Shown here: positions 27,662 through 37,329 of the stretch, piece by piece | Position numbering within the stretch: the first letter of the stretch is position 1 | Layout of the letters: every line of letters starts with the position of its first letter | Assembly (NCBI GenBank): GCA_005503165.1 | Contig: SCNT01000018.1 | Coordinates: 1-64,000 of the forward strand | Source: Sphingomonadaceae bacterium 3R27E2-A | Lineage (GTDB): Bacteria > Pseudomonadota > Alphaproteobacteria > Sphingomonadales > Sphingomonadaceae | Direction of reading: 5' to 3' | DNA: 64,000 nt | Notes under the pieces: model-generated | Database searches by the model: none | Told to the model about the DNA's origin: nothing | What the model saw: only the letters and a program-made list of their open reading frames with translations | Made by a program: the position numbers and the translations under genes

Positions 27662-28951
27662 ATGGATTTCGACCTCACCGACCGGCAGGTCTATTGGCGC
27701 GACCGCGTGCGCGAATTCATCGAGCGCAAGGTGCGCCCCGCGGTTCCCACCTATTATGAGCAGGACGCCGCCGGCGACCGCTGGAAGGTGATCCAGATCG
27801 TCGAGGATCTGAAGGCCGAGGCGAAGGCCGCGGGCATCTGGAACCTGTTCATGCCGCCGCGGAGCAGCGCTCACCACCATGTCGATGAGACGTTCGAATT
27901 CGAGGGCCCGGGGCTCACCAACCTCGAATATGCGCTCTGCGCCGAGGAAATGGGCCGCGTCGGTTTCGCGAGCGAGGTGTTCAACTGTTCGGCGCCCGAC
28001 ACCGGCAATATGGAAGTGTTCCACCGTTACGGCACGCGCGCGCAGAAAGAGAAATATCTCGGCCGGCTGATGAACGGCGAGATCCGCTCGGCCTTCCTGA
28101 TGACCGAGCCCGCGGTCGCTTCGTCGGACGCGACCAATATCGAGACGCGGATCGAGCGCGACGGCGACGATTATGTCATCAACGGCACCAAATGGTGGTC
28201 GTCGGGCGCCGGCGATCCGCGCTGCGAGATCGCGATCGTGATGGGCAAGACCGACTTCGGCGCCAAGCGCCACCAGCAGCAGTCGATGGTGCTGATGCCG
28301 CTCAACGCCCCAGGGGTGAACATCAAGCGCCACCTGCCCGTCTTCGGGTACGACGACGCCCCCCACGGCCATATGGAAATCGAGCTCAGGGACGTGCGCG
28401 TCAACGCCGAGGAAGCGATGCTGCTGGGTGAGGGCCGCGGTTTCGAGATCGCGCAGGGGCGCCTCGGCCCGGGCCGTATCCATCACTGCATGCGCACGAT
28501 CGGCGTCGCCGAGGAAGCGATTTCGAAGATGGCGAAGCGGCTGCAGTCGCGCGTCGCTTTCGGCAAGAAGATCGCCGAATACAGCATCTGGGAACATCGC
28601 ATCGCGCGCGCGCGCATCGATATCGAGATGACGCGGCTGCTGTGCCTCAAGGCCGCCGACATGATGGACAAGGTCGGCAACAAGTCGGCCGCGGCCGAGA
28701 TCGCGATGATCAAGGTGCAGGCGCCGAACATGGCGCTCAAGATCATCGACGACGCGATCCAGGCGCACGGCGCCGGCGGCGTGTCGGAAGATTTCGGTCT
28801 CGCCAAGGCTTATGCGCACCAGCGCACGCTGCGCCTCGCCGACGGTCCCGACGAGGTGCACGAACGCGCGATCGCGCGGATCGAATTCGCCAAGCACAGC
28901 GAGGCGAGCGAGCCGGGCTTTTCGTCGGGCGACATCGGCGTTTCGCGCTGA
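27662..28951 (+). CDS. Acyl-CoA dehydrogenase, ACAD11/LvaC-like
   Basis: 429 residues. Segments such as [78 protein letters not shown] and [12 protein letters not shown] match, as I remember it, the dehydrogenase half of human ACAD11 very closely. Such enzymes act with an APH-type kinase to turn phosphorylated 4-hydroxyacyl-CoA into a beta-oxidation intermediate. The kinase is encoded two genes downstream (30349). Met at 27662 has an aaagga ribosome site; a start 12 codons earlier would read through the palindromic operator. The substrate is inferred. Confidence 0.92.
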   Translation: MDFDLTDRQVYWRDRVREFIERKVRPAVPTYYEQDAAGDRWKVIQIVEDLKAEAKAAGIWNLFMPPRSSAHHHVDETFEFEGPGLTNLEYALCAEEMGRVGFASEVFNCSAPDTGNMEVFHRYGTRAQKEKYLGRLMNGEIRSAFLMTEPAVASSDATNIETRIERDGDDYVINGTKWWSSGAGDPRCEIAIVMGKTDFGAKRHQQQSMVLMPLNAPGVNIKRHLPVFGYDDAPHGHMEIELRDVRVNAEEAMLLGEGRGFEIAQGRLGPGRIHHCMRTIGVAEEAISKMAKRLQSRVAFGKKIAEYSIWEHRIARARIDIEMTRLLCLKAADMMDKVGNKSAAAEIAMIKVQAPNMALKIIDDAIQAHGAGGVSEDFGLAKAYAHQRTLRLADGPDEVHERAIARIEFAKHSEASEPGFSSGDIGVSR

Positions 28952-28960
28952 GCAAGACTC

Positions 28961-29078
28961 CCCTCCCGCTTGCGGGAGGGGGTGTCGCGAGGCACGTGAC
29001 TCGCTACACGGGAGGGCGTTTGCGTGAGGCCCGGTCCTCGACATGCCCTCCCCTGGCCCCTCCCGCACGCGGGAAGGA
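28961..29078. repeat. Hairpin-bounded intergenic repeat, family R6
   Basis: cccctcccgcttgcgggagg at the left and cccctcccgcacgcggga at the right bound a segment with further ccctccc/gggaggg elements. It occupies the gap between the ACAD11-like gene and the alcohol dehydrogenase gene and could attenuate transcription. No gene seen. Confidence 0.65.
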
Positions 29079-29096
29079 AACTGTACGGAGACTTAG

Positions 29097-30188
29097 ATGA
29101 CCAAAGCCGCCATCCTGATCGAAGCGGGCCAGCCGCTGTCGATCGAAACCGTCCAGATCGCCGATTGCGGCCCGCACGAGGTGCGCATCCGCACCGCCGC
29201 CTGCGGCCTCTGCCATTCGGACCTGCATTTCATCGACGGCGCCTATCCGCATCCGCTGCCCGCGATTCCCGGCCATGAAGCGGCGGGGATCGTCGAGGCG
29301 GTCGGCAGCGAGGTGCGCACGGTCAAGGTCGGCGACGCGGTCGTCACCTGCCTGTCGGCCTTCTGCGGGCACTGCGAATTCTGCGTCAGCGGCCGCATGT
29401 CGCTGTGCATGGGCGGCGACACCCGCCGCGCGCCGGGCCAGCCGCCGCGCATCACGCGCCCCGACGGCAGCGTGGTCAACCAGATGCTGAACCTCAGCGC
29501 CTTTGCCGAGACGATGCTGGTCCACGAACATGCCTGCGTGCGCATCGACCCCGACATGCCGCTCGACCGCGCCGCGGTGATCGGCTGCGCGGTGACGACC
29601 GGCGCAGGCACGATCTTCAACGCGTGCAAGGTGACCCCGGGCGAAACCGTCGCGGTGGTCGGCTGCGGCGGCGTCGGGCTCGCGACGATCAACGCCGCGA
29701 AGATCGCGGGCGCGGGGCGCATCATCGCCGCCGACCCGGTGCCCGAGAAGCGCGAGCTCGCGAAGAAGCTCGGCGCGACCGACGTCGTCGATGCGCTGTC
29801 GGACGATGCCGCGAGCCAGATCCTCGAAATCTCGAAGGGCGGGGTCGATCATGCGATCGAAGCCGTGGGCCGTCCGGCCTCGGCGAGCCTCGCGGTCGCG
29901 TCGTTGCGCCGCGGGGGCACCGCGACGATCCTGGGCATGATGCCGCTTTCGGAAAAAGTCGGGCTCAGCGCGATGGACCTGCTCAGCGGCAAGAAATTGC
30001 AGGGCGCGATCATGGGCGGCAACCGCTTCCCCGTCGATATCCCGCGGCTCGTAGATTTCTACCTGCGCGGCCTGCTCGACCTCGACAGCATCGTGGCCGA
30101 GACGATCCCGCTCGAGCGGGTCAACGAAGGGTTCGAAGCCATGAAGAAAGGCGATGCCGCGCGGTCGGTGATCGTGTTCGACCAGTGA
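29097..30188 (+). CDS. Zinc-dependent alcohol dehydrogenase
   Basis: 363 residues of the medium-chain dehydrogenase family. Catalytic zinc ligands are Cys39 (ACGLCHSD), His60-Glu61 (PGHEAAG) and a Cys near 168 (AVIGCAVTTG); the structural zinc lobe is CGHCEFCVSGRMSLC. The Rossmann motif is VVGCGGVGLATINAAKIAGA, followed by ADPVPEKRELA, favouring NAD. It resembles enzymes oxidising larger alcohols, including formaldehyde-type and steroid/terpene alcohol dehydrogenases. A ggaga ribosome site lies at a suitable distance. It sits between the ACAD11-like and kinase genes, suggesting it makes or removes a hydroxyl or carbonyl on the same substrate. Confidence 0.92.
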   Translation: MTKAAILIEAGQPLSIETVQIADCGPHEVRIRTAACGLCHSDLHFIDGAYPHPLPAIPGHEAAGIVEAVGSEVRTVKVGDAVVTCLSAFCGHCEFCVSGRMSLCMGGDTRRAPGQPPRITRPDGSVVNQMLNLSAFAETMLVHEHACVRIDPDMPLDRAAVIGCAVTTGAGTIFNACKVTPGETVAVVGCGGVGLATINAAKIAGAGRIIAADPVPEKRELAKKLGATDVVDALSDDAASQILEISKGGVDHAIEAVGRPASASLAVASLRRGGTATILGMMPLSEKVGLSAMDLLSGKKLQGAIMGGNRFPVDIPRLVDFYLRGLLDLDSIVAETIPLERVNEGFEAMKKGDAARSVIVFDQ

Positions 30189-30206
30189 AGGCGGCGGCGC
30201 GCCAGC

Positions 30207-30346
30207 AATCCTCCCCGTCGAAGATGGGGAGGGGGACCGGCCGCAGGGCGGTGGAGGGGCAGCGAGCGCAGCTCGCCGACCTCGTCGGCGGCCCCTCCAC
30301 CATGCTTCGCATGGTCCCCCTCCCCACGCTTTGCGCAGGGAGGATC
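30207..30346. repeat. Composite palindromic intergenic repeat, family R1, copy B (reverse orientation)
   Basis: Same module set as 411-556 but reverse-complemented: terminal aatcctcccc and gcagggaggatc, inner ggggagggggacc/ggtccccctcccc and the hairpin accatgcttcgcatggt. The right terminus gcagggaggatc lies immediately before the kinase ATG (30349) and contains its only good Shine-Dalgarno (agggagg). Confidence 0.85.
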
Positions 30347-30348
30347 AT

Positions 30349-31416
30349 ATGACATTGGACGCCCAGAAAGCCTTCAGCGGCACCGTCGCGCCCGAGGGCG
30401 CCGATGTCCTCGACGAGGCGAAGCTCACCGCGTGGATGGAAGCGAATGTCGAGGGGTTCGAAGGACCGCTGACGCAGGGCAAGTTCGCCGGCGGCCAGTC
30501 GAACCCGACCTACAAGATTTCGGCGCCGTCGGGCAATTATGTCCTCCGCCGCAAACCCTTCGGCCCGCTGCTGCCCTCGGCGCATGCGGTCGACCGCGAA
30601 TATAAGGTGCAGGCGGGGCTGTACAAAACGGGCTTCCCCGTCGCGCGCCAGTACGGCCTTTGCACCGACGAGAGCGTCGTCGGCAGCTGGTTCTATGTCA
30701 TGGGCATGGTCGACGGCCAGACGATCTGGGACGGCGCGATGCCGGGGTCGACGCGCGAGAATCGCCGCGCGACCTACGAGGCGATGATCGACACGCTGGC
30801 GGCGCTACACAATGTCGATGTCGACGCCGCGGGGCTGTCCGATTTCGGCAAGCCCGGCAATTATTTCGGCCGCCAGGTCGATCGCTGGACCAAGCAGTAC
30901 CGCCTCTCCGAAACCGAAACGATGGACGAGATGGAACGGCTCATCGCGTGGCTGCCCGCGACCTTGCCCGAGCAGACGCGCACCAGCGTCGTCCATGGCG
31001 ACTATCGCATCGATAATATGATCTTCGCGCATGATCGGCCGCAAGTGCTCGCGGTCCTCGACTGGGAGCTGTCGACGCTCGGCGATCCGCTCGCCGACTT
31101 CACTTATGTCGCGATGGCGTGGGTGACCGAGAATGGCGGGCGTTCGGGCGTCATGGATCTCGACCGCGCGGGCCTCGGCATTCCCGAACTTGACGAAATG
31201 GTCGAACGCTATTGCGTCGCCACCGGGCGCGACGGCGTGCCCGACATGAACTGGTATTTCGCCTATAACTTCTTCCGCCTCGCCGGCATCATGCAGGGGA
31301 TCAAGAAGCGCGTGATCGACGGCACCGCTTCCTCGGCGCACGCCAAAGCGATGTCGGAACGCGTGTCGCCGCTCGCCGAAAAGGCCTGGGCCTTTGCGAA
31401 GAAAGCCGGCGCATGA
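30349..31416 (+). CDS. APH-family phosphotransferase, ACAD10/11 kinase-domain or LvaA-like
   Basis: 355 residues. N-terminal lobe with GGQSNPTYKI and YVLRRKPFGPLLPSAHAVDREY (the Lys-containing nucleotide pocket of acyl-CoA kinases), and C-terminal lobe with VVHGDYRIDNMIF (catalytic HGDxxxxN, about 217-229) and VLDWELSTLGDPLADF (metal-binding D-W-E). This profile is that of the kinase half of ACAD10/11 and of LvaA, which phosphorylates 4-hydroxyvaleryl-CoA. The ATG at 30349 has an agggagg site supplied by the end of the R1 repeat. Its stop overlaps the next SDR gene (ATGA). Confidence 0.92.
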   Translation: MTLDAQKAFSGTVAPEGADVLDEAKLTAWMEANVEGFEGPLTQGKFAGGQSNPTYKISAPSGNYVLRRKPFGPLLPSAHAVDREYKVQAGLYKTGFPVARQYGLCTDESVVGSWFYVMGMVDGQTIWDGAMPGSTRENRRATYEAMIDTLAALHNVDVDAAGLSDFGKPGNYFGRQVDRWTKQYRLSETETMDEMERLIAWLPATLPEQTRTSVVHGDYRIDNMIFAHDRPQVLAVLDWELSTLGDPLADFTYVAMAWVTENGGRSGVMDLDRAGLGIPELDEMVERYCVATGRDGVPDMNWYFAYNFFRLAGIMQGIKKRVIDGTASSAHAKAMSERVSPLAEKAWAFAKKAGA

Positions 31417-32174
31417 GCCTGTTCGATCTCAGCGGCAAGGTTGCGATCATCACCGGATCGTCGCGGGGCATCGGACGCGCGATCGCCGAGGAATATGCCG
31501 ATCATGGCGCGAAGGTCGTGATCACGAGCCGCAACCTGGCGCCGTGCGAAGAGGTCGCCGCGGCGATCAACGCCAAGCATCCCGGCCAGGCGATCGCGAT
31601 ATCGTCGAGCCTGTCGTCGAAGGAATCCCTGCAAGCCATGGTCGACGCCGGGCGCGCCGCTTTCGGCCCGATCGACATCCTCGTCTGCAACGCCGCGTCG
31701 AACCCGCATTACGGGCCGATGGAGACGATCAGCGACGAGGCGCTGCGCAAGACGCTCGACAATAATATCGTCGCGCAGCACTGGCTGATCACGATGGTGG
31801 TGCCGGGCATGCGCGAACGCAAAGCAGGATCGATCATCCTCGTCTCGTCGATCGGCGGCCTGCGCGGTACGCCGATCATCGGCACTTACGCCATAACCAA
31901 GGCCGCCGACATCCAGATGGTCAAGAATCTGGCGCGCGAATTCGGGCCGTCGAACATCCGCATCAACGCGATCGCGCCGGGGCTGGTGAAGACCGATTTT
32001 GCCAAGGCGCTCTGGGAAAATCCCGACAATCTGAAGGCGTCGGTGTCGAACGCGTGCCTCGGCCGCATCGGCGAACCGCGCGAGATCGCGGGGGCGGCGG
32101 TGTTTCTGGGGTCCGAGGCGGCGAGTTTCATGACCGGCCAGACGGTCGTGCTGGATGGAGGTGTGGTGGTATGA
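31413..32174 (+). CDS. Short-chain dehydrogenase/reductase
   Basis: 253 residues. NAD(P) motif TGSSRGIG at about 15-22, a basic residue in VITSRNLAPC pointing to NADP(H), ILVCNAASNPHYG (an atypical NNAG, here CNAA), and active-site TYAITK. INAIAPGLVKTDFAKALWE and QTVVLDGGVVV complete the fold. Overlaps the kinase gene by four bases and the following SDR by four bases, so the three are translated as a unit. A reductase for 4-oxo or 3-oxo acyl-CoA is plausible, comparable with LvaD in levulinate catabolism. Confidence 0.92.
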   Translation: MSLFDLSGKVAIITGSSRGIGRAIAEEYADHGAKVVITSRNLAPCEEVAAAINAKHPGQAIAISSSLSSKESLQAMVDAGRAAFGPIDILVCNAASNPHYGPMETISDEALRKTLDNNIVAQHWLITMVVPGMRERKAGSIILVSSIGGLRGTPIIGTYAITKAADIQMVKNLAREFGPSNIRINAIAPGLVKTDFAKALWENPDNLKASVSNACLGRIGEPREIAGAAVFLGSEAASFMTGQTVVLDGGVVV

Positions 32175-32977
32175 GCGGAGCATTGGACGGCAAGGTCGCG
32201 ATCATCACCGGCGCCGGGTCGGGGATCGGCCGCGCGAGCGCGCTACGCTTCGCCGCCGAGGGCGCGAAGCTGGTGCTCGGCGACAAGACCGCCGCGGTGC
32301 ACGACACCGCCAAGGCGGTGCAGGACGCGGGCGGCGAGGCCGTGGCGCTGGAGATCGATGCGGGCATCGAAAGTGATGTCGCGTCGCTTGTCGCGACCGC
32401 GCAGGAGAAATTCGGCGGGCTCGACATCGCTTTCGCCAACGCCGGGATCATCGGCGACATGGGGGGCATCTTCGATTTCGACCCCGCCGCCTGGGCCGAG
32501 ACCTTGCGCGTCAACCTGATAGGCCCCGCGCTGATGGTGAAGCACGCCGGCAAGGCGATGGTCGACCAGGGCCGCGGCGGCGCGATCGTGCTCACCGCGA
32601 GCGTCGCGGGGATCAATTCGGGCGCGGGTCCGGGCGCCTATTCGGCATCGAAGGCGGGGGTGATCAACCTTGCCAAGGTGGCTGCGCAGCAACTGTCGAC
32701 CAGCGGCGTGCGCGTCAATGCGGTGTGCCCCGGCCTGACCGAGACGGGGATGACCAAGCCGACTTTCGACTATGCCAAGGCCAAGGAGGTGACGCACAAG
32801 CTGGGGCAATTGAACCCGCTGCGCCGCGCCGCGCAGCCCGAGGAACTGGCGAACGTCGCGCTCTTCCTTGCGAGCGACCAGGCGAGCTATGTCAACGGAC
32901 AGGCGATCGCGGTCGACGGCGGGCTCACCAGCTCGCACCCGGTGACGCGCCAGCTGCTCGGCCAGACCTCGCACTGA
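32171..32977 (+). CDS. Short-chain dehydrogenase/reductase
   Basis: 268 residues. TGAGSGIGRASALRFA with the acidic LVLGDKTAA after beta-2 indicates NAD(H). Other motifs are FANAGIIGDMGG, active-site YSASK and VNAVCPGLTETGMT. ATGA overlap with the preceding SDR sets the start at 32171; a longer frame upstream only rereads that gene. The coupled pair of one NADP-type and one NAD-type SDR could carry out opposing redox steps, for example epimerisation of an alcohol, but this is inference. Confidence 0.92.
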   Translation: MSGALDGKVAIITGAGSGIGRASALRFAAEGAKLVLGDKTAAVHDTAKAVQDAGGEAVALEIDAGIESDVASLVATAQEKFGGLDIAFANAGIIGDMGGIFDFDPAAWAETLRVNLIGPALMVKHAGKAMVDQGRGGAIVLTASVAGINSGAGPGAYSASKAGVINLAKVAAQQLSTSGVRVNAVCPGLTETGMTKPTFDYAKAKEVTHKLGQLNPLRRAAQPEELANVALFLASDQASYVNGQAIAVDGGLTSSHPVTRQLLGQTSH

Positions 32978-32988
32978 GGAGAGACGAC

Positions 32989-33936
32989 ATGCAGTACCGG
33001 CAGCTTGGCGACAGCGGGATCGAGGTTTCGGCGATCTCCCTCGGCAGCTGGCTCACCTACGGGGTCGGGGTCGACGACAGCGCGGGGCGCGCCTGCGTCG
33101 ATGCGGCCTTCGACGTCGGCATCAACTTCATCGACACCTCGAACGTCTATGGCCGCGGCGCGGCCGAGCGCTTCCTCGGCGACGTTCTCGAGGGCCGGCC
33201 GCGCGGTTCTTACGTGCTCGCGACCAAGCTCTTCTTCCCGATGACCGAGACCGACAAGGGCTTGTCGGCCGCGCAGGTCGCGACGCAGATCGACGCGAGC
33301 CTGCAACGGCTCCGGACCGACTATGTCGATCTCTACCAATGCCACCGCTACGACCCCGACACGCCGCTCGAGGAGACGATGGAAGCCCTGTCCGAGGTGG
33401 TGCGCAGCGGCAAGGCGCGCGCGATCGGCTTTTCCGAATGGTCGCCCGAACAGATCGAGGCCGCGGTCGCGCTCGCCCCGCCACACGTCAAATTCGTGTC
33501 GAGCCAGCCGCAATATTCTCTCCTCTATCGCCGCGTCGAGGCGAAGGTGATCCCGATCAGCATCGCGAACGGCATCGGGCAGATCGTCTGGTCGCCGCTC
33601 GCGATGGGGGTGCTCAGCGGCAAATATGCGCCCGGCGCGACGCCGCCCGCGGGCACGCGCGCGGCGGGCGACGATGCGGCGTTCATGAAGCTCTATATGA
33701 CCGACGCGGTGCTTGAGGCGGTGCAGAAGTTGAAGCCGGTAGCCGACAAGGCGGGATGTTCGATGGCGCAGCTCGCGATCGCCTGGGTGCTCGCGCAGCC
33801 GGGGATCACCAGCGCGATCGTCGGCGCGAGCCGCCCCGAGCAGCTGCGCGAGACCGCCAAGGCCGCCGATCTGGCGATCGACCCGGCGTTGCTCGCCGAG
33901 GCCGCCGCCATCCTCGAAGGAGTTCGCGTTTCGTGA
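32989..33936 (+). CDS. Aldo/keto reductase (Kv-beta-like subfamily)
   Basis: 315 residues, TIM-barrel AKR. The tetrad is visible: Asp and Tyr in [14 protein letters not shown], Lys in VLATKLFF, His in [26 protein letters not shown] near the start and [25 protein letters not shown] and [17 protein letters not shown] near the end are typical of the voltage-gated K-channel beta-like group, which reduces aldehydes and ketones with NADPH. The ATG at 32989 has a gaggagaga ribosome site 11 bases after the SDR stop. The GTG of the next gene overlaps its stop. Confidence 0.93.
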   Translation: MQYRQLGDSGIEVSAISLGSWLTYGVGVDDSAGRACVDAAFDVGINFIDTSNVYGRGAAERFLGDVLEGRPRGSYVLATKLFFPMTETDKGLSAAQVATQIDASLQRLRTDYVDLYQCHRYDPDTPLEETMEALSEVVRSGKARAIGFSEWSPEQIEAAVALAPPHVKFVSSQPQYSLLYRRVEAKVIPISIANGIGQIVWSPLAMGVLSGKYAPGATPPAGTRAAGDDAAFMKLYMTDAVLEAVQKLKPVADKAGCSMAQLAIAWVLAQPGITSAIVGASRPEQLRETAKAADLAIDPALLAEAAAILEGVRVS

Positions 33937-35135
33937 GTAAGGGTTTCGATCCCGCGCGGCTCGACCGCATCCCGGCCTTCCTGCAGGCCAAATATGTCGG
34001 CCCCGGCCGCCTGCCGCATGCCGCGACCCTGGTGTCGCGGCGCGGCGAGGTCGTGCACCAGTCCTGCGTCGGCGAGGCGCGTCCGGGCGAAGCGCTGCAG
34101 CCCGATGCGATCTTTCGCATCGCGAGCATGACCAAGCCGGTCACCAGCATCGCCTTCATGATGCTGGTCGAGGAGGGCAAGGTCGCGTTCGGCGATCCGC
34201 TCGTGAAATATTGCCCCGAGTTCCGCGACACCGGCGTGTTCGTCGCGGGCGGCGGCAACATCCCCTTCGTCACCCGCCCGCCCGCGACGCCGATCCGCAT
34301 GGTCGACCTGCTGCGCCACACCTCGGGCCTGACCTATGGCTTTCAGGAGCGCACCCCGGTCGACGCCGCCTATCGCAAGGCGCGGATCGACGATTTCGAC
34401 GCGGCCTATACGATGGACAGCTTCATCGAAGGGCTCGCGAAAATCCCGCTGCAGTTCGACCCCGGCGCGCACTGGAATTATTCGATGGCGACCGACGTGC
34501 TCGGCGCGGTGGTCGAGCGGATCGAGGGCAAGCCCTTTGCGCAGGTGCTGCAGGAGCGGATCTTCGGCCCGCTGGGGATGGTCGATACCGGCTTCAAGGT
34601 GCCCGCGGCTCAGCAGCACAGGCTGACCGACTGCTATGCCTTCGACCCGCAGGCGAAGATGAAGATCTTCGACAATGGCGCGACAAGCCGCTGGGCGAAG
34701 GACCGCAGCTTCCATTCGGGCGGCGGCGGGCTCGTCTCGACGCTCGCCGATTACCACCGCTTCTGCCTGATGCTGCTCGGCGGCGGGGCGCTCGACGGCA
34801 CCCGCATCGTCAGCCGCAAGACGCTCGCGCTGATGACCGCGAACCACCTCGTCGGCGGCGGCGACCTCGTCCAGCACAGCGTCGGCATCTTTTCGGAAGC
34901 CGAGAACGCCGGGGTCGGCTTCGGGCTCGGCTTCGCGGTGACCGAGCAACCCGCGCAGACGCTGACCCCAGGGTCGGTCGGCGATTATTATTGGGGCGGC
35001 ATGTTCTCGACCGGCTTCTTCGTCGATCCGGTCGAGCAGATCTGCTCGGTCTTCATGACCCAGCTGATGCCCTCCTCCACCTATCCCGTGCGGCGCGAGG
35101 TCAAGACCCTTGTCCACGCCGCGCTCAACGATTGA
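33933..35135 (+). CDS. Serine hydrolase, class C beta-lactamase/esterase family
   Basis: 400 residues. The nucleophile motif SMTK is in [15 protein letters not shown], the Tyr motif in [12 protein letters not shown] (Y-S-M), with [12 protein letters not shown] and [15 protein letters not shown] typical of EstB-like esterases and 6-aminohexanoate-oligomer-type hydrolases. No signal peptide, so cytosolic: an esterase or lactonase is more likely than antibiotic resistance. GTG at 33933 makes a GTGA overlap with the aldo/keto reductase stop and has a gaaggag site. In this setting it might open a lactone or ester of the catabolic substrate. Confidence 0.9.
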   Translation: MSKGFDPARLDRIPAFLQAKYVGPGRLPHAATLVSRRGEVVHQSCVGEARPGEALQPDAIFRIASMTKPVTSIAFMMLVEEGKVAFGDPLVKYCPEFRDTGVFVAGGGNIPFVTRPPATPIRMVDLLRHTSGLTYGFQERTPVDAAYRKARIDDFDAAYTMDSFIEGLAKIPLQFDPGAHWNYSMATDVLGAVVERIEGKPFAQVLQERIFGPLGMVDTGFKVPAAQQHRLTDCYAFDPQAKMKIFDNGATSRWAKDRSFHSGGGGLVSTLADYHRFCLMLLGGGALDGTRIVSRKTLALMTANHLVGGGDLVQHSVGIFSEAENAGVGFGLGFAVTEQPAQTLTPGSVGDYYWGGMFSTGFFVDPVEQICSVFMTQLMPSSTYPVRREVKTLVHAALND

Positions 35136-35151
35136 ACCAAGGAGCCATTCG

Positions 35152-37185
35152 ATGTCCGAAGAAACCCCGATCAGCGTCACGATGGAGAAGGACGGCGAAG
35201 TCGCCATCGTCATCGTCAACAACCCGCCGGTCAACGCGCTGAGCTGGCACGTCCGCGAGGGCCTCGCCAATCACGTCGCCGCCGCGCTCGCCGACGACAG
35301 CGTCAAGGCGATCGTGCTGCGCTGCGACGGCAATACCTTCATCGCCGGCGCCGACATCAGCGAATTCGGCAAGGCGCCGCGCGGCCCCGATTTCAACGCG
35401 GTACTCAACAGTATCGAAGCCGCGACCAAGCCGGTCGTCGCCGCGATCCACGGGACGGCCCTTGGAGGAGGCCTCGAGACCGCGCTCGTCTGCCATTATC
35501 GCGTCGCCGTCCCCTCGGCGAAGCTGGGCGTGCCCGAGGTCAAGCTCGGCCTGCTGCCCGGCGCGGGCGGCACCCAGCGCCTGCCGCGCGTCGTGGGCGT
35601 CGAAGCCGCCGCGACGATGGTGTCATCCGGCGATCCAGTCCCCGCGCCCAAGGCGAAGGATATGGGTCTGGTCGATGCGCTTGCCGGCGAGGATAGCCTT
35701 GCGGCCGACGCGATCGCCTTTGCCCGCGCAAAGATCGCCGACGGCCCCCGCCCGACGCGCGAACGCCCGGTGTTCGGCGACGTCGCGATCATCGAAAAGC
35801 TCAAGGCGGCCAACGCCAAGAAATGGCGCGGGTTCGACGCTCCCTATGCAAACCTCGCCTGCGTCGAGGCCGCCACGCGGCTGCCCTTCGACGAAGGCCT
35901 CGCTTTCGAGCGGCAGGAATTCACCAAGCTGATGTTCGGCAGCCAGTCGGCGGCGCAGCGCCACATCTTCTTCGCCGAGCGCCAGGCCGCGAAGATCGAC
36001 GGCCTGCCCAAGGACACCGCGCTGCGCGACATCAAGACGGTCGGCGTGATCGGCGCCGGCACGATGGGCGGCGGCATTTCCATGAACTTCCTCCAGAAGG
36101 GCATCCCGGTGACCATCGTCGAGATGCAGCAGGAAGCGCTCGACCGCGGCACCGGCGTGATCCGCAAGAATTATGAGGCGTCGGCCGCCAAGGGCCGCTT
36201 CAAGCCCGAGCAGGTCGAGCAGATGATGGGGCTGCTCACCCCGACGCTCAATATCGAGGATCTGGCCGACTGCGACCTGATCATCGAGGCGGTGTATGAG
36301 AATATGGACGTAAAGAAGGAAATCTTCGCGAAGCTCGACAAGATCGCCAAGCCCGGCGCGATCCTCGCGTCGAACACCTCCTATCTCGACATCGACGAGA
36401 TCGCGACCGCGACCAACCGCCCCGGCGACGTGCTCGGCATGCATTTCTTCTCGCCCGCGAACGTCATGAAGCTGCTCGAAGTGGTGCGCGGCGACAAGAC
36501 CGCGCCCGACGCGCTGGCCACTGCCATGTCCATTGGCAAGAAGATCGGCAAGGTCGCGGTGGTCGCGGGCGTCTGCGACGGCTTCATCGGCAACCGCATG
36601 CTCAAACCCCGCCAGGTCGAGGCGATGAACCTGCTGATGGAAGGCGCGACGCCGCAGCAGATCGACAAGGTCCATGTCGATTTCGGGATGCCGATGGGGC
36701 CGTTCCAGATGAGCGACCTTGCCGGCGTCGACATCGGCTGGCACCGCGACCCGACGCGCATAGAATCGATCCGCGACGCGCTCGCCGCCAAGGGCCGCTG
36801 GGGGCAGAAGACCGGCAAGGGCTTCTACGACTATGACGAGAAGCGCAATCCGTCGCCCAGCGCCGAGGTCGCCGAGATCATCGAGGACTTCCGCCAGCGC
36901 TCGAACAAGGCGAAGCGCGAGATCAGCGACCAGGAAATCATCGAGCGCACGCTCTACCCGATGGTCAACGAGGGCGCGCTGATCCTGACCGAAGGCAAGG
37001 CGCAGCGCGCGTCGGACATCGATGTCGTGTGGATCTATGGCTATGGCTGGCCGGTCTATCGCGGCGGGCCGATGTTCTGGGCGGGGCTGGAAGGCACCGA
37101 CAAGATCGTCGCGGCGCTCGAGAAGCATGGTTTTGCGGTGGCGCCGCTGCTCAAGGAAAAGGCCGAGGCGAAGAGCGGGTTCTAA
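35152..37185 (+). CDS. Bifunctional enoyl-CoA hydratase / 3-hydroxyacyl-CoA dehydrogenase (FadB/FadJ-like)
   Basis: 677 residues. The N-terminal ~190 are a crotonase domain with [11 protein letters not shown] (oxyanion hole) and two acidic catalytic residues in [14 protein letters not shown] and [16 protein letters not shown]. The NAD domain starts near 293 ([19 protein letters not shown]), with catalytic His in [16 protein letters not shown]. The duplicated C-terminal HAD domain ends in [14 protein letters not shown]. It performs hydration and oxidation steps of beta-oxidation. An aaggag site lies before the ATG. A strong terminator follows, closing the plus-strand operon. The partner thiolase is not in the window. 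Confidence 0.95.
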   Translation: MSEETPISVTMEKDGEVAIVIVNNPPVNALSWHVREGLANHVAAALADDSVKAIVLRCDGNTFIAGADISEFGKAPRGPDFNAVLNSIEAATKPVVAAIHGTALGGGLETALVCHYRVAVPSAKLGVPEVKLGLLPGAGGTQRLPRVVGVEAAATMVSSGDPVPAPKAKDMGLVDALAGEDSLAADAIAFARAKIADGPRPTRERPVFGDVAIIEKLKAANAKKWRGFDAPYANLACVEAATRLPFDEGLAFERQEFTKLMFGSQSAAQRHIFFAERQAAKIDGLPKDTALRDIKTVGVIGAGTMGGGISMNFLQKGIPVTIVEMQQEALDRGTGVIRKNYEASAAKGRFKPEQVEQMMGLLTPTLNIEDLADCDLIIEAVYENMDVKKEIFAKLDKIAKPGAILASNTSYLDIDEIATATNRPGDVLGMHFFSPANVMKLLEVVRGDKTAPDALATAMSIGKKIGKVAVVAGVCDGFIGNRMLKPRQVEAMNLLMEGATPQQIDKVHVDFGMPMGPFQMSDLAGVDIGWHRDPTRIESIRDALAAKGRWGQKTGKGFYDYDEKRNPSPSAEVAEIIEDFRQRSNKAKREISDQEIIERTLYPMVNEGALILTEGKAQRASDIDVVWIYGYGWPVYRGGPMFWAGLEGTDKIVAALEKHGFAVAPLLKEKAEAKSGF

Positions 37186-37209
37186 CCCTCGTCTCGGAAA
37201 GAACAGGAG

Positions 37210-37249
37210 GGCCGCCTGTCCCACGCTGGGGCGGGCGGCCTTTTCTTTT
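37210..37249 (+). terminator. Rho-independent terminator after the catabolic operon
   Basis: ggccgcctgtccc pairs with ggggcgggcggcc across a five-base loop, followed by ttttctttt. It lies 25 bases after the bifunctional beta-oxidation gene's stop. Confidence 0.9.
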
Positions 37250-37329
37250 CCCGCGACGCGCGGCTACGATACCGTGCGAAGCAGGATTCAAGGTTAAAGT
37301 CGTGGCAACCTCTGCCGTTAGGGCGGAGC

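Noticed and set aside
25931..29068. Very long minus-strand open frame (over 1000 codons) opposite the MFS and ACAD11-like genes
   Set aside because: It is antisense to two genes with clear family motifs, is rich in Arg/His/Asp low-complexity text, and follows codon-position GC bias. Typical shadow frame in high-GC DNA.
33933..35135. Antibiotic-resistance beta-lactamase
   Set aside because: SxxK and YxN-like motifs are shared with esterases; no signal peptide and the gene is embedded in a catabolic operon.
35623..37224. 533-codon minus-strand frame opposite the beta-oxidation bifunctional gene
   Set aside because: Antisense shadow, low-complexity basic/acidic composition.
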